Below are positions 22,619 to 32,236 of a stretch of 64,000 bases of DNA, piece after piece (the stretch's first letter is position 1; every line of letters begins with the position of its first letter). The stretch is from Iris pallida (Eukaryota; Streptophyta; Magnoliopsida; Asparagales; Iridaceae), in assembly GCA_029216955.1 (NCBI GenBank), contig JANAVB010015600.1, forward strand, positions 36,554,997 to 36,618,996, written 5' to 3'. Both the position numbers and the translations under genes were made by a program. Below the pieces are notes generated by a model that saw only the letters and a program-made list of their open reading frames with translations, searched no databases and was not told the origin of the DNA.

Positions 22619-22757
22619 CCTGGATGGTAGGGTGAACGTCAGGATGGACTGGAGGCGTTACAGTCGGCGAGGGAGCCGTGGGCTTCTTGCCTTTCACTGC
22701 AGCAGAGGCCTTGGAAGCTTTGGAAGCTTTCGAAGCCTTGGAAACTTTCGGGGCCAT
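22619..22757 (-). CDS. Tat-A antisense gene, exon 1 (Lys/Ser/Ala-rich N-terminus)
   Basis: The ATG is at 22757-22755, about 95 bp downstream of a TATA box. It encodes MAPK followed by four KAS repeats and then KGKKPTAPSPTVTP. The Tat-B antisense gene begins with the same MAPK...KGKKPxxxAS pattern, which fixes the start. The donor is not certain. The best homologous place near 22620 reads CAG-GATAAG, so the GT may have mutated. The short basic N-terminus looks histone-tail-like and disordered. Confidence 0.6.
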
Positions 22758-22851
22758 TGGTGATGATGATCGGAGAAAGAAGAACAACAGCTTAGGGCAA
22801 GAGAAGAGGAAGACAAAAGAAGGCAAAGAAGTTTCTCTATCATAACAGCAC

Positions 22852-22862
22852 CCTATTTATAG
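22852..22862 (-). promoter_or_regulatory. TATA box of the Tat-A antisense gene
   Basis: CCTATAAATAG on the minus strand lies about 95 bp before the antisense ATG. Tat-B has TATAAATATAG at the homologous place (62477). The antisense unit therefore has its own promoter between the aORF and the polypurine tract. Confidence 0.7.
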
Positions 22863-23074
22863 GCCGACATAGGGGGGCACGTGGACCGATAAATCGCTTC
22901 GGTTCATATGCTGCAGGCAAAACCGACTCCTCGGATTTCGCCCCCTCTCTCATAAAGAAGATTCATCAAAGCACATGTTTAATGAACCGACTCTTGGGAT
23001 TCTTCCCGTAAAGACGACCCTAAATCATAACGAATCAAGAGCAATTAATGCCGCCTACGTGGTAGAGAGAACAG

Positions 23075-23205
23075 CATGCGGCCAGAAGCGATCCATGCGG
23101 CCAGAGCAGTTCATGCAGCTAAGGAGTCTATGCGGCCAGACAAGCCATGCGGCCAGACAAGCCATGCGGCCAAGAACATCCTATGCGGCCAGCGGAGCTC
23201 ATATA
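23075..23205 (+). repeat. ATGCGGCC motif array before the polypurine tract
   Basis: Seven copies of (C/T)ATGCGGCCAG-like motif lie within about 125 bp between the antisense promoter and the 3' LTR, in the same orientation as in U3. Confidence 0.82.
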
Positions 23206-23253
23206 GCCATGCTTCTTATTCAAAGTTTTCCGATTTTTCAAATTGAAAACTTT

Positions 23254-23264
23254 GAAGGGGGTCT
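23254..23264 (+). promoter_or_regulatory. Polypurine tract of Tat-A
   Basis: GAAGGGGGTCT directly precedes the 3' LTR start TGTAGAAG. The identical tract and upstream AAAACTTT occur at the Tat-B 3' end on the minus strand (62299-62289). Confidence 0.85.
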
Positions 23265-24715
23265 TGTAGAAGCATGGAAAAGAACAGAAGAAGTCCATGT
23301 GGCTCAAAACAGAAGAAGCCCATGTGGCTCAAAACAGAAGAAGCCCATGCGGCTCAAAAACAGAAGGAGCCTCATGCGACTCAGGAATCTATCAGAGCCT
23401 CATGCGGCTCAGAAACTCTTCAAATAGCCTCATGCGGCTCAGGCAAGAATCACGTGACCCTATGCAGCTTTACAGCTGGCCATAAAGTGACTGCTCCCAT
23501 TAAATGCTCTGACATAAAGTAATAACTCTGATACTAAAGCTGAAATGATGAACTTCGATATGATGGCGTATTTCTCAGGAAATGATGACGTATTTCTCAG
23601 AAAACGGAGAAAATCTCCTCTGCAGCTGGCACGATCCACCAACTACAAAGCCCCCTATGCGGCTGCCACCACCCCATGCGGCTGATGCTCGCATGCGGGT
23701 CGGAGCGTGAAGACCCTTGTCATGCGGCTCAAATTATGAACAGTCACCCTATGCGGCCGCTGTTCTCATGCGGCTCGGATCATGAGGATCATCTCCATGC
23801 GGCTCACACCCATGCAGCCTTGACACGTGGCAAGTCCTATGCGGCTCAATTGGAGACCACCCCTATACGGCTCAGATTTCGGAGGCTACACCTATGCGGC
23901 TGCCACCTTCATGCGGTTCAAAACCTAAGAAGCTACCCTCATGCGGCTGTGGCTCGCGGTTATGACATATGGCAGAAGATCAGTTTCTCACGTGACACTA
24001 AATCAATCAAGAGTTATCAACAAATCCAACAACCTGATTTAGTGCAATCATCATAATTACCCGAATCAAAACAGATTTATGGCAATCACATGGATTAAAC
24101 ACGTGGCAGGAGATCCGAGCTTTCCAAGATTCATGACAATCAACATTGATTGCCCATACAGATTTTACACAATCAGTATAATTGTCCAGATTCGTTACAA
24201 TCAAGATTAATGGTCCAGATTAATTTTTCACAAAATAGGATCAAGGAAAATGGCAATTAAGTCCCCAAGCCGCCGACTTTTTAGGGTGATCATTGCAAAC
24301 CCTAATAATCACACCCCCACTTCTATAAATAGCAAGGTGCCATTCCCTTGCAAACCCGGGAGAAATGAGAAACAAAAAATATAGCAGGGTGCCATTCCCT
24401 TGCAAGAGAGATCCTCTCCACCCGGCTGGACACACAGAGAGACAAAGGCGCGCACAGAAGAGTCTTCCCATCTTGAGAGCAGTTCTTCACCGGAGCCAAG
24501 GCTACGTCTAATCGTCCAAGGAGTAAGGCAGAGCGGCCGTCGCTTTCCCGAGCCTCTACCGTCACCCTCCAGAAACAAAAGTAAAGAATCGTACCTAGAT
24601 TGCTGTACCTAGGTTTTCGTCCCTAGGTTTTCTTTGTACGAGCGAGTTTGTATTATGAGTCTAAGTCCAGTCCTCCTATATAATTGTTCTGTACTTTTAC
24701 AATCAATGGCAAACA
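23265..24715 (+). repeat. Tat-A 3' LTR
   Basis: A 1451-bp partner of the 5' LTR, with the same TGTAGAAGCATGG start and GGCAAACA end. It follows a polypurine tract and is followed by the TSD CTTAT. Many differences from the 5' LTR are C/T or G/A changes inside the ATGCGGC motifs, as expected from cytosine deamination. Confidence 0.93.
23275..23950 (+). repeat. ATGCGGC motif array in U3 of the 3' LTR
   Basis: The same motif array as in the 5' LTR, with one more 28-bp unit at its start (three GAAGAAG(C/T)CCATG(C/T)GGCTC copies). Several motif copies that are mutated in one LTR are intact in the other, for example the ATACGGC copies at 2600 and 2655 read ATGCG at 23396 and 23440. Confidence 0.85.
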
Positions 24716-25647
24716 CTTATCCATATCAATTTCCAAAAGACAATTATCACCTAGCACCATCCAAAATATATATTCAGAACAATAGTTGTATCTTTATTGT
24801 TTCAAGAATTCAATTTAAAATTTCTATTTGAGGCAAATGGAGGTAAAAAGCTTGAGGCAGCAGCTATATAACTTTTTAATAATTAAAATACAGAGGCAAA
24901 TTAGAGTTAAAATCATATAACTTGAGGCAGCAACTATAGCTTGAGGCAGCAACTATATAAGTCTTATCCATTTCAGTTTCCAAAAAAAATATACTTTCTA
25001 ACAAATTAGAGTTAAAATTCTTATGCAATATATCAAGCAAAGACAAATTTAATAATAGAGCAAACACTTATTGGTAGCCATGTACTAATGTGCCCAAGAA
25101 AAAGAAATAATAAGCATATAGATAACCAATTGATTATGACAATTACTAGCTAGAAAAAGGAAATTAATATACCAAGGTTGATTATGACTTACTGACATGG
25201 AACTAACACATGGCACAAATAACCAATTTCAACTGAAAAGCTCAAGCATGACTCACAAATGTCGATTTTCAACAAACTAAAATCTACAAAGAACATAGCC
25301 AGGTTCAAATTCATCTCCATTTATAATATGTTTAACATCAATCCAGAATGGGCATGCAAATGTATCGCAATTTTTTTAAAAAAAACCCATTTTTTATAAA
25401 CAATCACAGTAATTCCTACATGAACGCATAATCACAATAATTTGACAAATTAAAATCTACAAACAATATAGCCAGGTTCAAATTCATGTTCCTATCCATG
25501 CAAATGTGTCTCAATTTTTCACAAGAAAACCCAATTTTTCAGAAATAATCACAATAATTCCTACATGAACGCATAATCACAATAATTTGACAAATTAAAA
25601 TCTACAAAGAACATAGCCAGGTTCAAACTCATGTTCCTGTCCATGCA
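24716..25647 (-). other. CACTA 5' region: start codon of the transposase and upstream repeats
   Basis: The CACTA sequence resumes after Tat-A. The transposase ATG is at 24724-24722 on the minus strand. Upstream (rightwards) is AT-rich sequence with copies of CTTGAGGCAGCAACTATA (24850-24960) and a tandem repeat starting at 25272. No other gene is seen. Confidence 0.7.
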
Positions 25648-25655
25648 AATGTGTC
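25272..25655. repeat. 145-175 bp tandem repeat in the CACTA 5' region
   Basis: Three starts of the unit AAATCTACAAA(G/C)AA(C/T)ATAGCCAGG lie at about 25278, 25452 and 25595, each followed by GCAAATGTGTC and a poly-T/poly-A stretch. The third unit is split by the hAT-type MITE, and its remainder resumes at 26188. Confidence 0.75.
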
Positions 25656-26187
25656 TAGACTTGTCAAGTCAGCCGGGCCGGCCCGACACTGAATTTGGGT
25701 GGGCCGGGCTCGGGCCTCTTCGACCCATGAACTATAGCGGGCCGGGCCGGGCCAAGGGTAAAAAATCTCAGCCCAGTCCGGCACGTGACCCACGACACGG
25801 TGGGCTTTGGGTCGGGCCGGGCCGTGCCGTGCCATGCCGTGCCGAGATTTGATTGGCACATGATACATTTGGGTATTCATTTTGTTCTTCTCCTCCAAAT
25901 TTTTGCTCCTATGGCTTAGCCTCAACAATACAGTCACCGTTCACCGCCCGTCATGAAGACTGGCTGACATGTACCCACAAAAAAGCCAAACTAAGCGCAG
26001 CACAACAAAAAGCAAAGCCGAGCAAACCCAAGCCAAGCAAAGCACAAATTGCTTGGCCAAAGCCAAGCACAACACAAATTGCTTGTGCTAAAGCCAAGCA
26101 TAACACACATTGACAAACAAATGATAAGCAGTGTTTGGGGTTCGGGCAGGGCTGGGATGGGCCGGCCCGGCCCAATTGACAGGTCTA
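25656..26187. mobile_element. hAT-like non-autonomous element (532 bp)
   Basis: Terminal inverted repeats TAGACTTGTCAAG... and TAGACCTGTCAATTGGGCC match over about 26 bp and run into GGGCCGGGCC-rich ends. The 8-bp flanks AATGTGTC (25648-25655) and AATGTGGC (26188-26195) match at 7 of 8 positions, the TSD length of hAT elements. The interior has a low-complexity AAGCCAAGCACAA stretch. No transposase is present. Confidence 0.8.
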
Positions 26188-26940
26188 AATGTGGCCCAAT
26201 TTTTTACAAAAAATCTATTTTTTCACAAATAATCACAAATAAATGACAATGTGCACATATTTTGGTGTTCTAACATATTTTTGCCACCAAATAATTTTCT
26301 CAATAAACTGATATACTTCATAAACGGAAATCTTCCCAAAAGAAAAACAATCACCTAAATAACTGATGCTAAAAACTAAGACAAAAACATGCAGCCGGGA
26401 ACAGTGTCACATGCAAATAATTATGAAAAATTGGTAAATAATCCTAAACAAATCTTGGTAAATAATCCTGTATAAACAGAGTGACATGTAATTAAATTCG
26501 AGCAAAAAATTGGTAAATAACTCTTATTATGGACAAGTAATCAATTTCAAGCAAATGTTGATAAAAAATTGGTAAATAATCTAGGACAAAATAACATGCA
26601 GCCATGTAAACTGTGTAGAACACTCATATTTCTAGCAAAAATTTGAGTAAAGTGTAAAACACTCAAATCTCAAGCAAATAATCTAGGACAAAATTACATG
26701 CAGCCGTGTAAACAGTGTGAAACACTCAAATTTTAAGCAAAATTTCAGTCAACAGTATAAAACCCTCAAATTTTAAGCAAATAATCTACGACAAAATTAC
26801 ATGCAGCCGTGTAAACAGTATAAAACACTCAAATTTCAAGGAAAAATTGAGTAAATGGTGTAAATAGTGTAAACCACTCAAATTCCAAGCAAACAATCTA
26901 GGACAAAATAACATGCATCCAAAAATTAGGGCAAAGACTA
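26188..26940. repeat. CACTA 5' region with about 110-bp tandem repeats
   Basis: From about 26575 to 26930, three to four units each contain ACATGCAGCC(G/A)TGTAAAC, AAAACACTCAAATTT and AAGCAAATAATCTA(G/C)GACAAAAT. The part before it (26196-26575) is AT-rich with several TTGGTAAATAATC copies. No coding region is seen. Confidence 0.7.
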
Positions 26941-27289
26941 AAACAGTTTGGTAAAAAATTCTAAAGATTGGGGAAAGTATACCAAGCAGCAGCAATGGAG
27001 CACCAGGTCGAAGAGGGAGAGAGAGCAATGGTCGGACAGAGAGAGAGCAATGGTCGGAGAGAGAGAGAGAGAGAGCAGCAACACTGGAGCAACAGGTCGG
27101 AGAGAAAAAAGAGCACTTAGGTCGGAGAGGGGGAGAGAGCAGAACTTCTCTGCATTTTTTTGATCGGAAAGTTTTGATCACGTATACTGAGAAGTTGTAT
27201 CGAATAAAAAGTATGTTTTGGGATGGACGGTCTGGATTAATCCATCCGATCGAACGGTTACGATGGGAACACGTGGAGGTAAACTTCCC
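26941..27289. other. GA-rich stretch near the CACTA 5' end
   Basis: GAGAGAGAGCAATGGTCGGA-type repeats cover 26995-27140. On the element's own strand this is CT-rich and may be the promoter or 5' leader of the transposase transcript. No gene is seen. Confidence 0.45.
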
Positions 27290-27535
27290 CCCCATAACTT
27301 TGGCAATTAGCCGCCAAATGTGTGGTATTTCTGCCGACCTATTTGGGACGGAAATATGTATTATTTGGAACAGAACTTTCCATTAGTCCCAAATAATGAT
27401 CCATTTTCACAATCTGTCCCAAAAAATGCAACTGTTTGTTACTAAAAATATAGCCGTCCCTAGAATTATACTTTTAGGACTTTTTAGACTAGTGTTCCTT
27501 ATAGTGTCGTTCCAAAAAGATACTTTTTTGTAGTG
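27290..27535 (-). repeat. CACTA terminal inverted repeat and subterminal repeats
   Basis: The last 17 bp are the CACTA terminus (CACTACAAAAAAGTATC on the minus strand). Inward, GTCCCAAA and its complement TTTGGGAC recur in both orientations at about 27342, 27390 and 27415. Confidence 0.82.
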
Positions 27536-28045
27536 AATTCCTCCATTAATATTGAATGGTGAATCGATTACTATCTATTATATATAGATAATTCTTGTGC
27601 AAGAAGCCAATGCTAGAAGCACTTCGTCCAATACTATGTACCGGGTATCGCCATAAGTCACGTACCTGTTCCTAATCAATAATATAAATATTTGGACGAA
27701 ATATACCAAAAGCCAAATCATCTAAATAAAATACCAACTGAAAATTACACGGATAAGAAACAACTAAAGTTGTAATGATTTAAACTACCGTGTAACCATA
27801 CATCTATCTGAAATTTTTATCATGACAATTGATTTAAATACAATATCATAAACCAATTATCAATAAATAAAAATTAGGGATCTGCTAACCTAATGTGTTC
27901 TTCCTCAATGGATCATAAAAAATTGATCGAACAATCTGATACCTAAATTAAATTAGATGAAACGATCTAGGTTTTTGAACAACAACAAAATTAAATTTAA
28001 AAACTTCAACCTCATAAATCAAACAAGGGAGGCTCTGATACCACT
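27536..28045 (-). other. Fragment of an LTR element internal region (minus strand)
   Basis: AT-rich, without open frames. At its right edge TGGTATCAGAGC (28043-28032, minus strand), the classic initiator-Met primer site, follows an LTR-like end (CTATCA at 28051-28046). This marks the start of the internal region of a minus-strand LTR element, truncated where the CACTA end begins. Confidence 0.5.
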
Positions 28046-28316
28046 TGATAGAAATTTATTGTGCCCTGTCGATTCATGAGATGAAGAACATAAATTAAAT
28101 TGCGGAAGCGTACCTGAATCCATTGCTAGACTTGATGGATCTTGAAGCGAACGTCTCTTTATTGGGTTCGATCTTCCAACTTGCTACGACCCTTAATGAC
28201 ATAGAAGAATCCGAATCCTTTGTCACTCTCTTTCTGTTGATGGGGATGCAGAAGACAAAAAAAAAAAATCTCTCTTTTGGTGGTCGTATAAGTTGGGGAC
28301 CATAACCCTAATGAAT

Positions 28317-28398
<82 letters not shown>

Positions 28399-28917
28399 GT
28401 GTGTCTTGATATTTATAATTTGACCCCTCATCAAATTAAAATTATCTCCGGTATCTACACATTAATTCCATGACAATTATACCCTTAAGCCAATTTTCAA
28501 ATAGACCACTTTAATTTGGCTTAATTATTTAGATAGTCCAAATACAATTAATTTTACATGTATAACCTCTTAATTATTGAATAATTTCAACAATCTAGCC
28601 GTCGGAAGTCGAGAAAACTCCAGCAGAGGGGACTGAGGGAGGCTACGAACCATGTTCTGCACACGAAGGGGACGCTCAGTGTCAAGTCCCAGAGGTCAAG
28701 CTTCTGGAATACGCAGACCGAGCAATATATCTCCATTTCCTTTAATTTCAATCCACCTTCTTCTCCTGAAGTACCGTACTAGCACTAATGATTTAGTGAC
28801 TTCATGACAGTACTATTAGGAAAATTGTCATAGGTTCTTTGTTGTTTGTTCTTTTATGATTGATGCTCTTGCATAATATAGTACATGTCTGATCTTTTTT
28901 CCATTCGCATGTTCTAC
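28046..28917 (-). repeat. Probable LTR fragment upstream of the Met primer site
   Basis: Read on the minus strand this ends in CTATCA just before the primer site at 28043, so it should be the 5' LTR. Its own start could not be fixed. It includes a (TA)n tract at 28325-28396. From about 28560 the sequence changes character and may be unrelated. Confidence 0.4.
28325..28396. repeat. (TA)n microsatellite
   Basis: About 36 TA units. The Tyr/Ile-repeat reading frames across it are artefacts. Confidence 0.95.
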
Positions 28918-30713
28918 GGGGACGTTTGGTATGCGAAATACTATATAGTCGAAAATTTTATATTTTCGGAAATCAAATTTCAAGAAATTAAATTCCCGAA
29001 AAAATTATATTCCCATGTTTGGTGATAATATAAATATTTCCGGGAAAAAAATAAAAAATAATAATAACGAAAAAAAATGAACAAATATAAAAAAATCGAT
29101 AAAAGGACAAAAAATCGATAAAAACGAAAAAAATCGTAAAAACGACAAAATAACAAAAAACTACAAAAACGATGAAAAACGACGAAAAATCGGTTAAAAC
29201 GACAAAAATGACCAAAAAGCGACAAAAAATGTATAAACGACAAAAAATAACAAAAAAAGGGTAAAAACGACAAAAATAACCAAAACACGACAAAAACGAC
29301 ATAAAATCGGTAAAAACGACAAAAAAAACCAAAATACGGCAAAAACGACCAAAAAAAATCGGTTAAAACGACAAAAAATGACAAAAAAATCGGTTAAAAC
29401 AAATAATCGATAAAAACGACAAAAAAGAACACAAAATCGGTTAAAACGACAAAAAATCGGTTAAAACGACAAAAAATAACCAAAAAATGACAAAAAAACG
29501 GTAAAAGCGACAAAAATGATAAAAAAACGACATAAAATAAGTAAAAATGACCAAAAAGCGAAAAAAAACCCGAAAAAAAACGACTAAAAATCGGTAAAAA
29601 ACAGCAAAAAAAAAACTACAAAAACGACAAAAAATCGCTTAAAACGACAAAATTGACAAAAAGCGACAAAAAGGACAAAAGTTGTATAAAAACGACAAAA
29701 AATAATCAAAAAGTGACAAAAAAAAGACAAAAAAGGATAAAAACGACAAAAAATTGCTTAAAACGACAAAAAATGGATAAAAACTACAAAAAATGACAAA
29801 AAAATGATAAAAACGACAAAAACAAATCAAAAAGTGACAAAAAAAAGACAAAAAATGAGTAAAAATGACAAAAAATTGCTTAAAACGACAAAAAATTGGT
29901 AAAAACGACAAAAAATTGACAAAAAAATCGATAAAAACGACAAAAAAAAATCAAAAAGTGACAAAAAAGACAAAAAATGGGTAAAAACGACAAAAAATCG
30001 CTTAAAACTAATTTTTTTTGGTAAAAACGACAAAAAAGCGATAAAAACGACAAAAAAAAAAAAGTGACAAAAAAAGATAAAAAAATGGGTAAAAACGACA
30101 AAATTGCTTAAAACGACAAAAAATTGCTTAAAACGACAAAAAATTGCTTAAAACGACAAAAAATTGGTAAAAACGAAAAAAAATGACAAAAAATGATACA
30201 AACGACAAAAAATAATCAAAAAGTGACAAAAAAGACAAAAAATGGGTAAAAACGACAAAAAATCGCTTAAAACGACAAAAAAAAATGGTAAAAATAACAA
30301 AAAATGACAAGAAAGTGATAAAATGACAAAAAATAATCAAAAAGTGACAAAAAGACAAAAATTGGGTAAAAACGATAAAAAATTGCTTAAAACGATAAAA
30401 ATTTGGTAAAAACGACAAAAAATGACAAAAAAAAATGATAAAAACGACAAAAAAAGAAAAAAATGTTCAAAACTAATCAAAATTGATCAAAAAAGAAGAA
30501 AAAAATTTAAACAATTTTTTTTTGCCCGGGCAAAAAAAAAAAATATCCACCTATTCTCAAGGGATAGAATTCCCATGTTTTGTGGGTAAACTATTTATCC
30601 GGGTATTTATAATTCCCGGGAATAAATTTTTTATAAGCCAAACAAATGTGGTAATAGATTCCCATCTTAAATTTTCTCGGGAATAAAAAAAATACCGCGT
30701 ACCAAACGCCCCC
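28918..30713. mobile_element. TIR element filled with an A-rich minisatellite
   Basis: The ends are inverted: GGGGACGTTTGGTATGCG (28918-28935) and, at 30713-30695 on the minus strand, GGGGGCGTTTGGTACGCGG. This resembles PIF/Harbinger or related MITE ends, but the flanks (TAC left, TTA right) do not give a clean TSD. Two similar segments starting ATTCCCATGTTT (29009 and 30568) bracket the interior in direct orientation. No transposase is visible. Confidence 0.6.
29050..30480. repeat. AAAACGACAAAAAAT minisatellite (about 1.4 kb)
   Basis: Some 70 degenerate units of about 20 bp have the core AAAACGACAAAAA with tails such as TCGGTT, TTGCTT or TGGGT. The long Phe/Ser-rich minus-strand frames arise from the repeat and are not genes. 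Confidence 0.9.
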
Positions 30714-31203
30714 TTAGTGGTCCCTTATGATGGTTTGTATACAGCTGTATGATTCTATGTCGATAATATTACTGTTTTCTCGTATCTTCAACTGAGAACA
30801 TCCATGGTGGAGACACTCCAAATACTTGCTCTAAATTATTAGAAATTGTATAAATTATTATTTTTGGAGTATCTTCTTGATATTGGCACACAATGATACA
30901 CTCCAAATAAATACTCCAAATTAACATCTTCTATCTTTTTTCTTTTTATTTTTCTTCCATGTTTGGTAAAAAATTTCCTCAATATTTTTTTCTTTATTTC
31001 TCTTCCATGTTTTGTAAAATTGGTTAATATTGGTGGGCCATAAATTAATGTAGTGGAGCTAGCACACGCTCCACATATGGAGTATCTCCTAGCTTTCTAG
31101 CAATTTTCAAGTATGGACGAGTGTCCACTGTAGTCTTCAAGTGCTATAAAATTTAGCTAAAGTCAAAATGAAGCACTTGAAATCTCTACTACTGTGTATG
31201 TTC
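30714..31203. mobile_element. Probable MITE (30796-31203) and short left flank
   Basis: The ends GAACATCCATGGTGGAGA (30796) and GAACATACACAGTAGTAGAG (minus strand from 31203) form imperfect TIRs around 408 bp of AT-rich non-coding sequence. The flanks TGA/TTA differ at one base, so a Harbinger-type 3-bp TSD is only suggested. Confidence 0.5.
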
Positions 31204-31667
31204 TTATCATCCAAGTTTTCTTCCATCAGAATCGGTTTAAGTTTTCTTCCATCAGAATGGAGTCCGATATGATAAACTGGTACAGTTTAACAATTGGTCG
31301 ACATGATATATCTTTAGCCAAGACAATTAACAACATGCATGAGAGGGGGTAATTATGTCATGAAATCTGAACAACCAAGTTACAGATATATTAATTTGAG
31401 CTCATGCAACCAAGAAGCAATCTAGAATTATGTCTTTTGGATACTTTTGAATAATTTTTATCTGATTTATATATTTAGTCATAGTATATTAAACTATTTT
31501 TTGTACTTGTCGTATTGCCAATTGTTTGTACAGTTCAAGTAGGCGAGTGTCTAGCTTGTCATTGTGATAATGGTCTACTAAAATATTGGATATAGCTCAT
31601 GTTTATATGGGGAGGTGCAAGCTCCGTCCGAAAAATTAGAGAAGTGCGTGAGGAGTTGAAACTGTGA
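31204..31667. other. Unassigned AT-rich stretch
   Basis: Apart from a 24-bp tandem duplication containing AAGTTTTCTTCCATCAGAAT (31213-31260), nothing is recognised here. Confidence 0.4.
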
Positions 31668-32236
31668 GGACCCTGAATTTTTGAATTTTTATTTATTTAT
31701 TTTATATGATTTATTTATTAGATTATATTTATTTCTTAATTATGACTATAGATATACTTTTTTGTAGCTTAGATTTTTGGAGCACAAGAAGCACCAATTC
31801 TTCGAAACGTCCTTCATGAGTTTTAAAGTAGACAAGTCCACGTTCGACTTGATATATCATGTCCCATCCAAACTTGACCCGTAATATTCTTTTGACTTCG
31901 CACAACTTCGGATCAAATTTTGGCCATTTAATTATTTACCATAATTTTATCTCTAACTTCCAACGTGAGTTCGAAACTCGACATAGCTCAAAACCGTTTG
32001 ACCCAATATATGGTTTTGACTTATTTTGAGCCTACGACACACATGCCAAGGACGTGCCACTCAATCGAGTTCTTATGTGCTATTTATTTGCGAATGACAC
32101 AAGAGGCTCATGGGTTGACTTTTCGAGTTTGATTTAATTAGAAAATATATTTGGAACCTAAACCTAGCCAATCCCACTTGGCATAGACATGTTAGGTTGC
32201 CATGACTTAGTAAAAATTATTTTGGGATGTATTTTC
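31668..32236. repeat. LTR-like fragment starting TGTGAGGACCC
   Basis: TGTGAGGACCCTGAATTTTTG looks like the start of a gypsy LTR on the plus strand. It could instead be the end (CCTCACA) of the minus-strand LTR that follows. It has no homology with the corresponding part of the other LTR of that element (36293-37254). Boundary and orientation are unresolved. Confidence 0.4.

Larger units (their letters stand above)
2516..24715 (+). mobile_element. Tat-A: Tat-lineage Ty3/gypsy LTR retrotransposon with antisense PMD gene
   Basis: A complete 22.2-kb LTR retrotransposon bounded by direct LTRs (2516-4003 and 23265-24715, both TG...CA) and a perfect 5-bp TSD CTTAT (2511-2515 and 24716-24720). Order on the plus strand: primer site, leader ORFs, gag, aspartic protease, reverse transcriptase, two RNase H domains, integrase. 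The second RNase H and a large antisense gene between pol and the 3' LTR are hallmarks of the Tat/Ogre lineage. About 4.2 kb of its length is a nested solo LTR (16925-21131). The coding regions carry many nonsense and frameshift changes, so the copy is not autonomous. The LTRs differ by a few percent plus small tandem-unit indels, so it is not very recent. Confidence 0.93.
1..27535 (-). mobile_element. CACTA (En/Spm) DNA transposon, 5' part, interrupted by Tat-A
   Basis: A minus-strand CACTA element enters from beyond the left edge and ends at 27535. Its terminus reads CACTACAAAAAAGTATC on the minus strand (27535 down to 27519), the signature of the superfamily. It carries a TNP2-type transposase (2515 to the left edge). 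The host sequence is split by the LTR element at 2516-24720, including one TSD copy. The three bases outside the terminus are AAT; CACTA elements make 3-bp TSDs, but the partner end is outside the window. The terminal 250 bp hold GTCCCAAA/TTTGGGAC repeats in both orientations, as expected for transposase-binding subterminal repeats. Confidence in the class is high. Confidence 0.88.

Noticed and set aside
28980..30418. Many Phe/Ser-rich minus-strand ORFs of 60-130 codons resembling membrane proteins
   Set aside because: They are read across the AAAACGACAAAAA minisatellite in several frames at once and have no non-repeat content.
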